A stretch of DNA of 64,000 bases from Cavia porcellus (lineage: Eukaryota > Chordata > Mammalia > Rodentia > Caviidae): the NCBI RefSeq assembly GCF_034190915.1, contig NW_026947485.1, positions 31,075,519-31,139,518 on the forward strand, in the 5' to 3' direction. Shown here in pieces: positions 35,121-46,084 of the stretch (position 1 is the first letter of the stretch; each line of letters starts with the position of its first letter). Made by a program: the position numbers and the translations under genes. The notes under the pieces are model-generated. The model ran no database searches, was not told the DNA's origin, and worked only from the letters and a program-made list of their open reading frames with translations.

Positions 35121-35630
35121 GTGTACCTTTACACCCGATGGCACGCAGCAGTCCCATTCACTGTACTTCTGATCACTAATCTTATAAAAGACATTCACAA
35201 AAGAAAACTTAGAGAACTGCTTCAAAAGAGGCAAAAATAATGAGATAGGCGTGTTAGAAATGAAGGGGAGTATTCTGAGAACTTTTAATGGCAGAATCTT
35301 TAATAAAAGTTTTTAAGAACTCATATATAATATATATATATTGAAATATAATATATATGGACAGTTCTTTGACTCATATCAATTCTTTTGACTTTAGGCT
35401 TCATAAAAGTAGGATCTGCCCCTGCCCGTGGCTTTTTCAGTTTTTATTTTGCCTCATCCCCAAAAACAGTGAAAATTTTTCTCATAAATCTTGAATCCTT
35501 TATTGCTGGGTAGAATGCCTGAAATACGCCTTTCCTAGAAAAAAAGAGAAGGAAAGGAAGAAAACGAGAAAGGGACAGAATTTTAAACTGAATTGATCAT
35601 TGGTTCACTCACAGAAGAAGAATTCGTAGG
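35121..35630. other. Unassigned AT-rich sequence
   Basis: Includes an imperfect AT-alternating tract at about 35,324-35,360. The 61-codon frame 35,055-35,240 opposes the transposase fossil and is spurious. Part may be upstream transposon sequence. Confidence 0.35.
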
Positions 35631-35647
35631 GAAAAAGCATATCTTTT

Positions 35648-35755
35648 TTTTTTCTTTTTTCTTTTTCTTTTTTATCAGTACCGGAGATTGAACTCATGAC
35701 CGCACACTTGCAAGGCAGGCGCTTATGCCACTGAGCTAAATCCTCAGCCCCCTAA
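35648..35755 (-). mobile_element. ID-like SINE, antisense, with TSD
   Basis: T/C-rich tail, 'atcagtaccggagattgaac', 'acttgcaaggcaggcgctta' and 'ccactgagctaaatcctcag'. Flanks 'gaaaaagcatatcttt' (35,631) and 'gaaaagtatatcttt' (35,756) are a slightly diverged duplication. Confidence 0.95.
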
Positions 35756-35770
35756 GAAAAGTATATCTTT

Positions 35771-36158
35771 AAAAAAGAATTGTCTTCTCCTCGCATGAGC
35801 ATTCCTGAATTTCACTTGACAGTTTAACAAGACAAAGGTTCACACAGCCGGGAAGGCGCATGGCTAAGGATAAGACCTGGACGGTTTTCTTGCATTTTTT
35901 GATGTTTTATTAGCAACATCATCCAGGTACTTTAACCAGCAATGAACAGCTGTTACAATCCGGCCCTCGTCTTGCTCCTCCATGTAGAGGGTTTGGAAGT
36001 TCTCAGAGTGAACCCTGAGCCACAGAGAGACAGGAAAAATCAGTTTGGGTGTGCTCTTGCACAGTGGGGTGATGATAGGTAAGCATAGTGTAGTGTATAT
36101 CTAAAAATAGCTAGAAGAAATGATTGCATTTGTTTTTTCCCAGAAAGAAATGATAAAT
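35771..36158. other. Unassigned sequence
   Basis: About 390 bases between two ID copies. Nothing recognised. Confidence 0.3.
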
Positions 36159-36240
36159 GGGGCTGGGGATTTAGCTCAGTGGCATAAGCACCTGTCTGGC
36201 AAGAGTGACATCGATCGTGGATTCCTGGTACAAAAAAAAA
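36159..36240 (+). mobile_element. ID-like SINE, rearranged middle
   Basis: The intact 5' part 'ggggctggggatttagctca' is followed by an altered centre ('gcaagagtgacatcgatcgt') in place of the usual B-box context, then a short A tail. This copy would have a weakened B box. Confidence 0.85.
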
Positions 36241-36382
36241 GATAATGTTTGAGGGAACAGAATGATTTCCTCGATTTGACCACTGTCACAATCATACCTA
36301 TACTGAAATATCACAACACTTCACAAATATGTTCAATCTTATGTGTCAAATTCTTTGAAGAGAAAAAAAAAATCTAATTCAA

Positions 36383-36504
36383 CCAGAAGCTGTGTGCTTG
36401 CTCATAATCCCAGCAATCTGGGAGACTGATGTAGGAGCACCCCAAAGTTAAACCCAGCCTGGGCAATTTAACGAGACTTAGTCTCAAAATTAAAAAAAAA
36501 AAAA
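36383..36504 (+). mobile_element. B1 SINE
   Basis: 'ctcataatcccagcaatctg', 'acccagcctgggcaatttaa' and 'gagacttagtctcaaaatt' occur in order, ending in an A-run. Diverged from murine B1. A minus-strand frame across it (36,490-36,802) is spurious. Confidence 0.8.
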
Positions 36505-37769
36505 TAGCAGATATAATGAAGGTGAAAGATCAGGTTCAGTTTTCCACATCACACCCAGAAAAAGGAAGGAAATAGAGAAACGGAAAAAAAAGGAACAAAC
36601 CCATCCCAGCCTCTTGCTCTGGAGCCCCCTCAGCCCCTGCCTGCTTAGCCCAGCAGTGGGTGCCCAGGCCAGGCAGCTCCTGTGCGTGCAGAGCCCTGAG
36701 TGAGTCTGGATCTCTGGGATCTGCATCCTCTCCGGCCCTACCGTGAAAGTCCCTTAAGAAAGGCGCTGAGGCTGAGGTGCCTCGCGTGCTGACCTCGTGC
36801 ACCTGTGGGGTGACCGTCTTATGTTAGGGTTCAGCCCCCTGTTACCCTGGGGTCTCTGAGTCAGAGCAAGTAAAGCGACTGTTAACCAACCTTCAGAAAC
36901 ATAAACCAGAACTCCCAGAGTATTTCTGTCTTCTCAGTTTCTTTTCAAAAAACATCAGTGTGTATTTATGGCTTTAAAATGCAGGCTGCTGTTTAAACCA
37001 CCACATGAGAGCAAAGTGGACAGAAGGGACTTTATTTCAATTATGAGGCAGGTTAAGGTGAGTTGTGGAGCTTCTTCTTCACCTGCTGCCTGTTTGTGTA
37101 AAGCAGAAATTTAAAAACTGTGCATTTGTCTTAGGAAACCTATACATCCTAGAGAAAGCCAGCTGCTGCGGACCCACACCTTCTGCAAACTGACTGCCTG
37201 CATATCTGACCTTGTGATTCCTTGTCCACACTGTGTTGATGTGGACTGAGATCAGATCTCCTTTAAAAGCGTAGGATTACAGTAATAGCTGTGGTCTAGA
37301 ATTAAACATGTTGGTTGTTTTAATTAATTGCAAAAAAGCAATCCTAGTTCCAATTCCCCTAAATAAAATTTTATTTTCTGGAAAAATAGCCTGCAGAAAA
37401 AAGTAGCTAATGGAGCATGAATTCACTATTTAGGTTTAAGGGGTTTGTTATTTGAGATAGTTAAATGTATAAATAAGCCCACATGTAGAAAGTTAGGTGA
37501 TAGTTTTTAAAATTTCTTCCCTGAAGATGAGATTGAATGGACCTGCTTTCTTTGTCTGCATTCTCTTGATTCCATCTAAAACAAAACGAAACAAAAAAAC
37601 CTTATCCTCAGAGGCTTTATAGGATCACTGATTACAGCGTCACCTATTGACAGGAGAAAAGCCATTAGACCAGGCTCTGGTTATCTGAAACTTAAGTAGG
37701 CTCCTCATCATAGCTCTTAACTGACAAATTCATGCATCTGTAGCACGGTTCCGTCCCACTGGGATTAAC

Positions 37770-38180
37770 TAAATGGTCCGCGATGGGACACAGGATGAGG
37801 GTCCTAGGAAGCAGCGGCCTGCTCGCGAAGGAGGACACACAGACAAGCCGGGAAGTATCTAAGGTTAGACACAGGTACACGTCATTGGTAGCCTTTCAGC
37901 TGAGTCACGTCCAGTTGCGTCCGACAGCTCTCTTTTGGGGGTTCATAAAACGCTTCTGCACAGATGTCGCCGCCTGCAGAATGTTCCTTCTGCTTAACAT
38001 GGAAGCAGCTTTGGGTTCTGTTTGCAGGGGCTCCGTGTCCTCCGCTGAGGGCGCGAAGGTCGACGTTGAGGCCTCGCTGGAAGACACAGCCGGGAAAGTG
38101 TCTGGGCGCCGAAGAAACTCTAAACTGGAGCCACCCAGGGCCACCAGTCAGGCCCGTCTCCTCGGATGCAACACCCTCCT
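37770..38180. promoter_or_regulatory. CpG-rich patch, candidate regulatory element
   Basis: Roughly two dozen CpGs in about 400 bases, far denser than the rest of the window, with clusters such as 'gcgcgaaggtcgacgttg' near 38,051. A 149-codon frame runs through it from an ATG at 37,783 (purine at -3, G at +4) to 38,232, and a second ATG-started 92-codon frame overlaps at 37,964-38,242. Neither resembles a known protein, and high CpG lowers stop frequency by chance. Promoter, enhancer or decayed LTR are all possible. Confidence 0.35.
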
Positions 38181-38241
38181 TGCCTCAGTTCTACAAGCTG
38201 TTTTGCAAGCGTTTTTTTCCTGTGTACTGTGAAACAAAATG

Positions 38242-38255
38242 ACCAGTAGGGGGCA
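38242..38255 (+). promoter_or_regulatory. CTCF-like motif, forward
   Basis: 'accagtagggggca' contains a complete fit to the CTCF core. It lies about 60 bases right of the CpG-rich patch. Confidence 0.6.
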
Positions 38256-38616
38256 ATATGGTGCAAACTTAGAATTTGATCCCCAGTTGAAACTGTGGAA
38301 CCAAGGTATCATGCAGACTGCTAAAATACAATACAATGGTGGTAAAAGAGGGTGCTGCTGGGTGGGCTGCCACAGATCTCTTCCATAGCTATTTTCTCAT
38401 ATCAAAAATCAACCCAGAAAGCACCATGGAAGCAAATCCACCTGCCCCCACTGCCCTGTGTGCCTTTGGTTTCTAAGAGTGGGAATAATTTGATAGTATA
38501 TCAGAACCCTTCAGCCTCAGAACAGGCTAACTTTTAGACGCCTCACTTCTCATAAGCCCAAAGTATAAAATCAGAATAGTGGAGTTCAGCCAATAGGTCT
38601 GAGGAGCGAGGGCCTC

Positions 38617-38630
38617 CTACCAGGGGGCAC
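38617..38630 (+). promoter_or_regulatory. CTCF-like motif, forward
   Basis: 'ctaccagggggcac' fits the CTCF core at 12 of 13 positions. Same orientation as, and about 375 bases from, the motif at 38,242. Confidence 0.55.
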
Positions 38631-38870
38631 TGGCCGAGATTGGAGATGCGGTTGATGCTTCAAGCCAGGGGTTGTGGGTTGCAGATGGCCAGGGAGCAGA
38701 GACCAGGGAAAGCCCCACCCCACCACAGCAGCAAGGACTGAGTCCTCCAAAAGTCCTGAGAACCTTCGTGGGGGAAGCCAGATCCACCACAAACTGCTCC
38801 AAAAGGTGAGTGTCTTGTGCAGTGTTTACGATGTTATACTGCTTTAAAATAAATTTAATTTTTAAAATAG

Positions 38871-38960
38871 TTTTTTTAAATTTCTTGGCAGTATTGGGAA
38901 TTGACCCCCAGCCTTGTGAATAATAATTAAGTACTCTACCATTGAGCTACATTCCTAGCC
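38871..38960 (-). mobile_element. ID-like SINE, antisense, old
   Basis: 'agtattgggaattgaccccc' and 'accattgagctacattccta' give the B- and A-box sides, and the centre is strongly diverged. Confidence 0.7.
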
Positions 38961-39009
38961 CATTTAAAAACTTTATTTTAATCTTTCTGATTCCTTTGGA
39001 GAGAAAGTC

Positions 39010-39085
39010 TTTGTCTGTCTGTCTTTTTCTGTGTCTCGGTCTCTCTCTCTCTCTCTGTCTCTCTGGTCTCTCTCACTCTCTCTCC
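39010..39085. repeat. TCTG/TC-rich simple repeat
   Basis: Runs of 'tctgtctg' followed by imperfect TC tracts ('ctctctctctctctgtctct'). Confidence 0.9.
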
Positions 39086-40399
39086 TACCCACACAGTGTC
39101 TTTTGGACAAACTAAATAAATCTCAGACTAGGATGTTGAGGGGGTGAAAACACCTGTCTACAGTTACAAACATTGTTCTGTGTGGGCTGCTGCTGCTCCT
39201 CCTTCACGGCCAGTGGTAACGTCTGTCTCTCACTGTCCATCACCGGCCAGGGACAGTTGAGCTCAGCATTGTGCAACGTCTACTTCCAGCCCTTTGCAGA
39301 CAGGAGAGGCCCTGTGACCAGAGGAAGGTGAGAGGAAACCACACAAGTCCCCAGAGCACTGACCAGCCAGCATGCAGCCTGCCAGCCACTCTTCCTTTAT
39401 ATAAGTGGCTCAGAAGCCTCTTTTTGAGAAGGTGACATTATAAGACAAAGGGAGCCAGGATCTAAATTTCACTGTGTATCTGCAAGAAAGGTGCCATGAA
39501 AAGTCATCTGATTGTCATTATACCCTCAAGAATGAAAAAGAAACCTTTCCTGTATTAAGCAACTCCAGTCTCCAGGCTTATTTGTTACTGCAACACAGCT
39601 TATCTCCCTTTGACTAATCTAACAGTAAATTTTGTAAATTATAAACTGAGTACTTTTTTTAAAAAAATTAAGTAATAGTGTGGGATATAATAAAAACTAT
39701 GAAAATAATACCCAAATGCCACTTAGTGTTGAGAGATCTTAAGACTGATTCTCCATGAGTTGGAAATCCTGCCACCTCTGCTCACTGCATTCCCCAGAGA
39801 GACCAGGCCTGGGCTGCAGGTGAGGCGCAGCCAGGACTGAAAACAGCCTAAAGTGAAAGAATCATTTCCGGAATCCTGTGTGAGCCAGTGCCTCCTTGGC
39901 AACGAACTGAATTAACGGACTCAAAAAAGTGAGAGCAATGTGGTAATTAGAACTATTAAGAGGCTGGAGGAAAGTTTTTAAATTGTCTTCTTTTTCATGG
40001 GTGCCATGACACCCTCTCATTATCTTTTCATTTATGACATTCAGCTTTCTTAGGGTCCTGCCTCATAGATTGGACGCACGATTCAATATCATGTACTTCA
40101 AGGTCAATGTTTCCTGTTCCATTTCTGATGTCCCCACTCGGATCGAAGTCCATATTATTTGTTCATTACCATTAAACCAGACAGGGAATAGATGAACACA
40201 TAATTTGCATCTGGGGGATGATTTAGTATTGATCAAAAGTACAACTTTCAAAGCAAGAAGCAAGGCCCGTGGAGTCATTTGCTTTTAAATAATTTCTCTA
40301 CTCTACAGAAAATGGGTAGAATCGATCTTGAGATTTAGATATCTCTGGACCCAATGACAAAGCAGTAAAACATAACACGTCATTAGAGAATCAGACTGA
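39086..40399. other. Mostly unassigned; LTR-like traces
   Basis: No gene. Around 39,560-39,605 'ggcttatttgttactgcaac' resembles an LTR 3' end, but too little context remains to call it. A minus-strand frame (40,063-40,278) has no features. Confidence 0.3.
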
Positions 40400-40547
40400 G
40401 CAAATGCTTCTTCTTTGCTTCCTCGCATGAAGTCCTGCTTGGGAGCCAGCTGGTCAAGAACTGAAACTTATACAATCTGCAAGCCAAAATAAATTTAAAT
40501 TACTGGTATTGATATCGTGTCGCACTGATGAGAAAAATAACTAAGAC
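40400..40547 (+). mobile_element. LTR 3'-end fragment, MaLR-like
   Basis: 'gccaaaataaatttaaatta', then 'ggtattgatatcgtgtcgca' and 'aaaataactaagaca', match the end of the LTRs at 24,249-24,645 in order. The 5' half is absent. Confidence 0.55.
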
Positions 40548-40604
40548 AATAGATAGTCAGTGCCTTGCCAATTGTATCAGTAGCACCTACCCAGAGTTCT
40601 TACC

Positions 40605-40800
40605 ACAGAATGGACACAACTGACCATTCTGCACGATAGACTCCTCTGAGCCTCAGAACACACATTTGCAGAAACTATTAGGTTATTATGCCCTTTTTCA
40701 AGTGAAAAAACCAAGACTTAGTTGGAAAGGACCAGTCATTCCTAAAAGTCACTGGCCACCTGCAGTAGGTGGTGGGGTCAGAACTCAAAGCCAAGTGGCT
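40605..40800 (-). mobile_element. MIR SINE fragment, antisense
   Basis: 'ctattaggttattatgccct' and 'aaaaccaagacttagttgg', followed by 'ggtggggtcagaactcaaag', fit a decayed reverse-complement MIR. Confidence 0.55.
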
Positions 40801-42028
40801 GTGGTGGCCATGGAGCCTTCTTGGCCTCTAGTCCCTGCCTTCAAGAAAGGGAACAGTGCTAGAAAAGAACAGGGTGAGGCTTGTTATGGGCTGCTGGAGG
40901 GGCTCCTCCCTACTGTCACAAGCCCTCTTGTTTTTAATGGATGTCTGGCCACATGGGGTTAATTCGAATCTGAATGTGAATCGTGCTGCCAGTGGAGAGG
41001 CAGCCCACAGCCAGAGAGCTTCACGCTGCTTAGCAACGGGGGAAAACAAGCAGTGCTTGAGAAAGAAAGGAAATGATTTTCAGGGGTAGGCGGGAAGCCT
41101 CCAGGAAGGGGGCAGTCACTAGGAGACTGTAGTGATGAGCAGGCTCCCCAGCACTGGCTTTGGGAGCAGCCAGAAGGATCCTGTAGGGAGGACACACCCA
41201 TGGCAAAATGCTTTTTCAGGCAAAAAAGCCTGGGCCAGGCATTTTGTCATTCAAGGCTGATGTCTATTTGGTGGTCTCTGCCTGGCCCTGTGAGTGGGGA
41301 GGATGATACTGGGACTTGGAAAGCCTGAGCTGATCTGAATGCCTCCCCTTTATTGTTACCTGAAATTGTGTTTATGAGATGCCAGGACCAAAAGGGAGCT
41401 AGGAAATGGAATTCCTCTTCTGTCTTGTAAACCCATCCTTAGCCTTGTCCTTCAGGTTGCCTTAGATGGGGCACAAAGGAACCAGCCTTCCCTGGGCCAG
41501 CAGATGGTCTTGGACTGAAGGGAGGGGGGTGGAGACCAATTCTCCAAAGCAGTGCTAAGTGAGATGCTTCAAGGAGGCAATTTCAGATTCACACGCAACC
41601 CAGAAAGAAAGGATGAGGCATTTCAGGCTTCCAGCTAAAATGTGTGAGATGAAATGTATACACGTCCTTCTTAGTGGGGTGTTATTTCTGTTCTGTTATA
41701 TAATTACAGATATACAGAAAAGTTGTCTCACAAACACCTCTATGAAAATTTTATTATATTTCCAGTGAATTATTGGTAGTTCTGATAAGGATGCTAAGGA
41801 CATTGTGGGTAGAAATATAAATAAATATATGTATGGATGTGTACATGAATTAATATGTGTTTGGGTCTATGTACACATACTATATATAATATTCTGTACC
41901 CATGAGGCATTTTGAAGTAGAAGGAAATGAAATGATGTCTCAGATATGCTTTAAAATAATTAAACAAAGAATAAAAAGCAGCATTGCAAACCACTGATAA
42001 TTGCTAAGCAGTAAAAGTAGATGATAAA
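40801..42028. other. Unassigned sequence
   Basis: About 1.2 kb with overlapping short frames on both strands at 40,828-41,201. No repeat or domain recognised. Confidence 0.3.
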
Positions 42029-42290
42029 TGCTATGGTTCATATCTAGACGTCCCCCTAAAGTCTCATTTAATCATTGGCGGGACCTTTGGAAGGTGATTG
42101 GATTATAAGGGTCTGCGGCAGAATTGCTGTTAGGAGGCTTGCCAGGTTGGAAAAGAAAGGTGACTCACTTGGGCCTGACCTGGAGGTTATAAGTCCTTCC
42201 TGGCTCCTCTAATGATTCTCTGTCCCTCTCTGTTTCCTGCAGGTCATGCCTTGACCAGCTACTTCTCCATGAACCTATGAAGAATGCTTT
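42029..42290 (+). mobile_element. LTR, MaLR-like, partial
   Basis: Begins 'tgctatggttcatatctaga', then 'gcgggacctttggaaggtga' and 'ttctctgtccctctctg'. The 3' end is blurred. Confidence 0.6.
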
Positions 42291-43180
42291 GTTCCAATTA
42301 TTGGACTATTATTGCTTCTTTATGTGCTTGCATTTTTTGTGTGTGTGAAAAAGACAATCGCATGGAATTTGCCCAGAATGTATTCTTTTTGTCTGAGTAA
42401 TTTAAAAACCTCATCAAAATTTTCATGCCTATTACTTATGCTTCAGTTAATCAGAGGACTCTGTGGTTCATATAAGGAACTCAGAGCTTGGCAAACTGAA
42501 GAAAAGTTTGTTTTGGGACAGGCCAGCCATCAGGAAGCTGGAGTCCTTAGGAATGCAGAAGCTATATGAAAGGATTTTGCCCCAGATGGGACACTGTAGT
42601 CGGTGAAGCTTGGAGACAGAACCAAGGGGCTCTATCTTCCCCGCCCCTAGGAATTTACCTGTGGCACGAAATGAATAACAGTGGGCTACCTTGCATCACT
42701 AATGCCCCTTAGGCACCACCCCAAACCTAAGCTACATGTGTGCCCCCACACCACATGTCTGCCTGAAAGAATGCCAGACCCCGGGGAGAATGCCAGACCC
42801 CAGAGGGTTGGAGGATCTTACCCCTCATTCTTAAAATAAAGGTCTCTTTTATTTCATATTTCTTATCTTTTCAGCCGCGCCGAAATCCTATCAGATGGTT
42901 CCCTTCCTAACCAAAAAATTCTATCACTATATTGTCAGGGTCCAGGAAGTTGGTGAAAATCTTCTTCAAAGGAGTTCTTCAACAGAAATAACAGGTGAAG
43001 CCCCATGCATGGGAGACTGGACTATGTGTGCACTAGTTGGTTCCCCGAAATAAGCAGGTCAAATGTGTTCATGTGTAGGGGCCCAATGCAGCTTATCATG
43101 AATGGGTACGGCTGGGGTACGGGGCACTTTATTCCGTGGCAGGGAATAAAGTTAGAGAAGTCAGCTAAGCTCAAACCCAG
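42291..43180. other. Unassigned; possible LTR at 42,600-42,960
   Basis: Contains a two-unit tandem repeat of 'gaatgccagacccc' at 42,770-42,803. Further right, 'ttaaaataaaggtctctttt' looks like an LTR polyadenylation region. No paired LTR or internal region was recognised, so this remains a suspicion. Confidence 0.3.
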
Positions 43181-43184
43181 TGAA

Positions 43185-43260
43185 CCAATAGTTATTGAGC
43201 TCCTCCAATATGGCAGACAAGGTGCTAGGGATGGGGATACAGCAACAAAACAGAGGAAAG
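43185..43260. mobile_element. L2-like fragment
   Basis: 'atagttattgagctcctcca' and 'gtgctagggatggggatac' match the common 3' L2-type block 'tattgagc..ctac' and 'gtgctagg..ggggatac'. Confidence 0.55.
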
Positions 43261-43487
43261 TGCCTGCCTTCAGGTGTGACACTGGCACAGGGTGAGTGGG
43301 GCTGAAGGGGAAGAAAAGGCAACAGAGGAGATCAAGGGAGTGCAGCACGCGCTGCACAATGAGTTTCGGGGCTTTTATACCTTTTGGTTTGGACATTTGA
43401 AACACATTCTGAAGGAGGCAAGGGAACAAGTCTTGCTAGTAGAGGAGGGAGCGACATTCCAGAAAGACTAGTAGGCATCTTGAGTAC

Positions 43488-43850
43488 TGTTCTAATCCAT
43501 TTGTGCTGCTATAACCTGAGGCTAATTTATAAATAACAGAAATGTATTCCTCACTGTTTTGAAGGCTGGAAGTCTGACAGCGAGCCCTTGGCAGGCTCAG
43601 TGTCTGGTGAGGGACTGGGTTCTGCTTCCAAGATGGCGGCTTGAAGGCTGCAGCCTCACATACCCGAAGCAAGAAGGGTTTAAGGCGCTCTTTTCACCTC
43701 TTTTACAGAGTCATCTGTCCCATTCCTGAGAACTCTGCTTCTATGACTGAGTCACTTCCTGAAGGCCCCAACCCTTAGCCCTACCATATTGGTGATTAAA
43801 TTTCAGGGAATGAATTTGGGCAGCACATTGAGACCAGAGCAAATACCAAG
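43488..43850 (-). mobile_element. MaLR LTR (MST/MLT1-like), antisense
   Basis: 'tctaatccatttgtgctgct', 'ctaatttataaataacagaa', 'gtgtctggtgagggactggg' and 'gaaggccccaacccttagcc' follow reverse-complement MaLR LTR order over about 360 bases. The 78-codon minus-strand frame inside is incidental. It carries a YY1-type motif. Confidence 0.8.
43629..43640 (+). promoter_or_regulatory. YY1-like motif within LTR
   Basis: 'caagatggcggc' is an exact fit to the usual YY1 recognition pattern. It lies inside an old antisense LTR. Binding is not shown. Confidence 0.45.
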
Positions 43851-43935
43851 GGGAAAAATGTTACTCTCACAACTCCAAGACAATGGATTTTAATCCAAGG
43901 GTCAAGATCCAACTTTTAAGCAAAGTTGAGCTTTT

Positions 43936-44020
43936 TTTTTTTTTATTGGTACCAGGGATCAAACTCACGACCGCCTGCTTGCAAGGCAGGTGCTTATGCC
44001 ACTGAGCTAAATCCCCAGCC
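43936..44020 (-). mobile_element. ID-like SINE, antisense, perfect TSD
   Basis: 'attggtaccagggatcaaac', 'ctgcttgcaaggcaggtgct' and 'cactgagctaaatccccagc'. It is bounded by the perfect duplication 'caaagttgagctttt' at 43,921-43,935 and 44,021-44,035. The T-tail is partly shared with the left duplication. Confidence 0.97.
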
Positions 44021-44035
44021 CAAAGTTGAGCTTTT

Positions 44036-46084
44036 AAAGGCATTTTTTCATTGCCCTACATAGCAGGCAGGTTGAAGGACATAGATGATCAAATGGGAAA
44101 CAACTGTATAATTCCTTTTTTAAAAAAAAGATGCTGCGTGAGTCTAAATTAGAAGTGAGTGGGATCTGAGAACCAGGGAGCACATGAGAGAACTCCAAGT
44201 GGGTGGGAGCTGCAGCTGATGAGGCTGGGTGAGGGGCAACAAGGAGGGAAGACAGCGAAACAATGAGTGGGCCTGGCTGTGGGGAGAGGTCCTGGCTGCC
44301 AGCTTCTCGCTGTGCCCCGCCTTTGTCTCTCCTGTCCTGTCAGAACAAGAGGGCAATCCTGCCCCCTGCCCCCAGCACTCACCTAGCACATGAAGCATTT
44401 TAGCTCATACTTAGGGCCAGCATCTGCCCCCATGTCCCCTATATACCACTCCACAGGGAAAAACAGGCCTCACAGCCCCTGCTGACAATCTTTTTTCAAA
44501 TGGGACAGCCCATCCTAAAAGGCACATGGCAACGAACAGTTCAGAGTGGAACATGCCATTGTGCTCATTAATTAACCCAAGAGCCATGCTAGGTTTCTGA
44601 GGGCGTGTTGGCTGTACAACCATTTGTTTCTGTTCTGCTCCATTAGGCTAATTTGTTTTTAGATATAAATTAAAGCTGCTGTCCCAAACCCACTGTGCTG
44701 CCTTTGCGCAGACATGCACCCCATTTGTGTTTAATGAATTGGCAGGTTGAGCAGATGCAGATGATATTTCTTTGATTTAATACTTAAGCTAAAAAGAAAA
44801 ACTGCTCACCAGTGCACATAAATGATGAAGTGGCCCGACAAAGCGGTACATGAAAAAGCCAGATGTCTGGGCCAGGTCAAATGTCTAAGTGCCGCTTGAT
44901 GTGGCCTTTGCCGTCACTTTTCACATCAAAAGCACTTGGCCACTGGGAAGATCCAACAGGAATCCTACTGGGCCCTGGACCATATCTAGGAGGCACCCAG
45001 AACCTGCTGGGTCAGGCACAGGCAGGGGTGGATAATGCAGACCAAGTCTCCTGCACTGCTGCAGCTGTGCTGAGTGGCACGGAGTCCTCCTCCAGCTGTT
45101 CTTCCAATCCTCGGCCAGAGCACCACAACCTCCATTGCATTAAGTGGCTGCATTGACTCAGTGGTTCTGGGCCAGGACTCAGCAGCACTGGCTGCCAAAT
45201 AAAAATGTGGGGCTCCCTGTCCCAAAGTTGGGGGAAGTCCAGCTAAGGAACTAACATAAAGTTTTTGCCACCTTCTTCAGTCTACAGCTTGACTCCTTAT
45301 GTGATGTTCATTGCTTAGTGTCATGCAAAGTAAAAAAAAAAATTCGAATTTTTAATTATTAGCATAATTTTTTCATGTTTGTCTTTGTATTACACAATGC
45401 CAGTTTTAAAGACAAATGCAAGAGCATTTCACACATACATGAAATCATGCAAATTATATGGGTTGTATTTTCTGGTTTGTACAAGCATATGAATCTCATT
45501 CTTAACAGAAAAATAGAGATGTGCACATTCATTCCGCTTCTGTCTCCAGCTGGCAGATGAGAAAGCATGGGCTACTAGGAAAGGACTGGGGCTGGCCTCA
45601 ATTTTCCTTTGAGCCATCAATTCCAGAATAAGTGGTTGCCTACTGCATGGACCTTATAGGTATAAAGTAGGATATGATTGGGGTCCTTGGCTCATTGTGT
45701 TTACAGAAAGCTTTTGCTTTCTTTCTGAATTCTAAGCAAGTTCTGGTTGGAAGAGCCTATGACCTTGGAGACCATCAGTTTCCTGCCTACTCAGTTACAG
45801 ACTCAGCACCCTTACCTTGTCATTGTGTTGAGTTTCTCTACACCTACAAACTGTATCCACTGGCCTGGAATGAGGTTGCAGGGATTAGTAGACACGATGG
45901 CATACATACCTCCTCTGCACATGTGTCTGCTGCATTGTCCTAGAGAACTTCACCTACAAAACACAAGTCAAAGAAAACAATTAGAAATTCAAGACAGCAA
46001 CAGCCCAGCATGAAAGAAAGCATTCTGCTGGGCATGACCTTCGGTGACTGCACAGTTCACACATTTGTGAAAACTGGCCTGCTT
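44036..46084. other. Unassigned; possible conserved non-coding block
   Basis: About 2 kb without recognised repeats. The segment 44,560-44,830 has several homeobox-type TAAT/ATTA cores ('cattaattaaccc', 'ataaattaaagc', 'tttaatgaattgg') in otherwise complex sequence. Frames at 44,863-45,225 and 45,674-46,013 are short and unrecognised. Confidence 0.35.

Larger units (their letters stand above)
36505..38870. other. Repeat-poor stretch with a CpG-rich core
   Basis: No recognisable repeats over about 2.3 kb. It contains the CpG-rich patch at 37,770-38,180 and two CTCF-like motifs to its right. No known exon is recognised. Confidence 0.4.

Noticed and set aside
41098..41118. Additional CTCF-like motif at 'aggaagggggcagtcac'
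   Set aside because: The right half fits but the required left CC-A-C/G positions do not.
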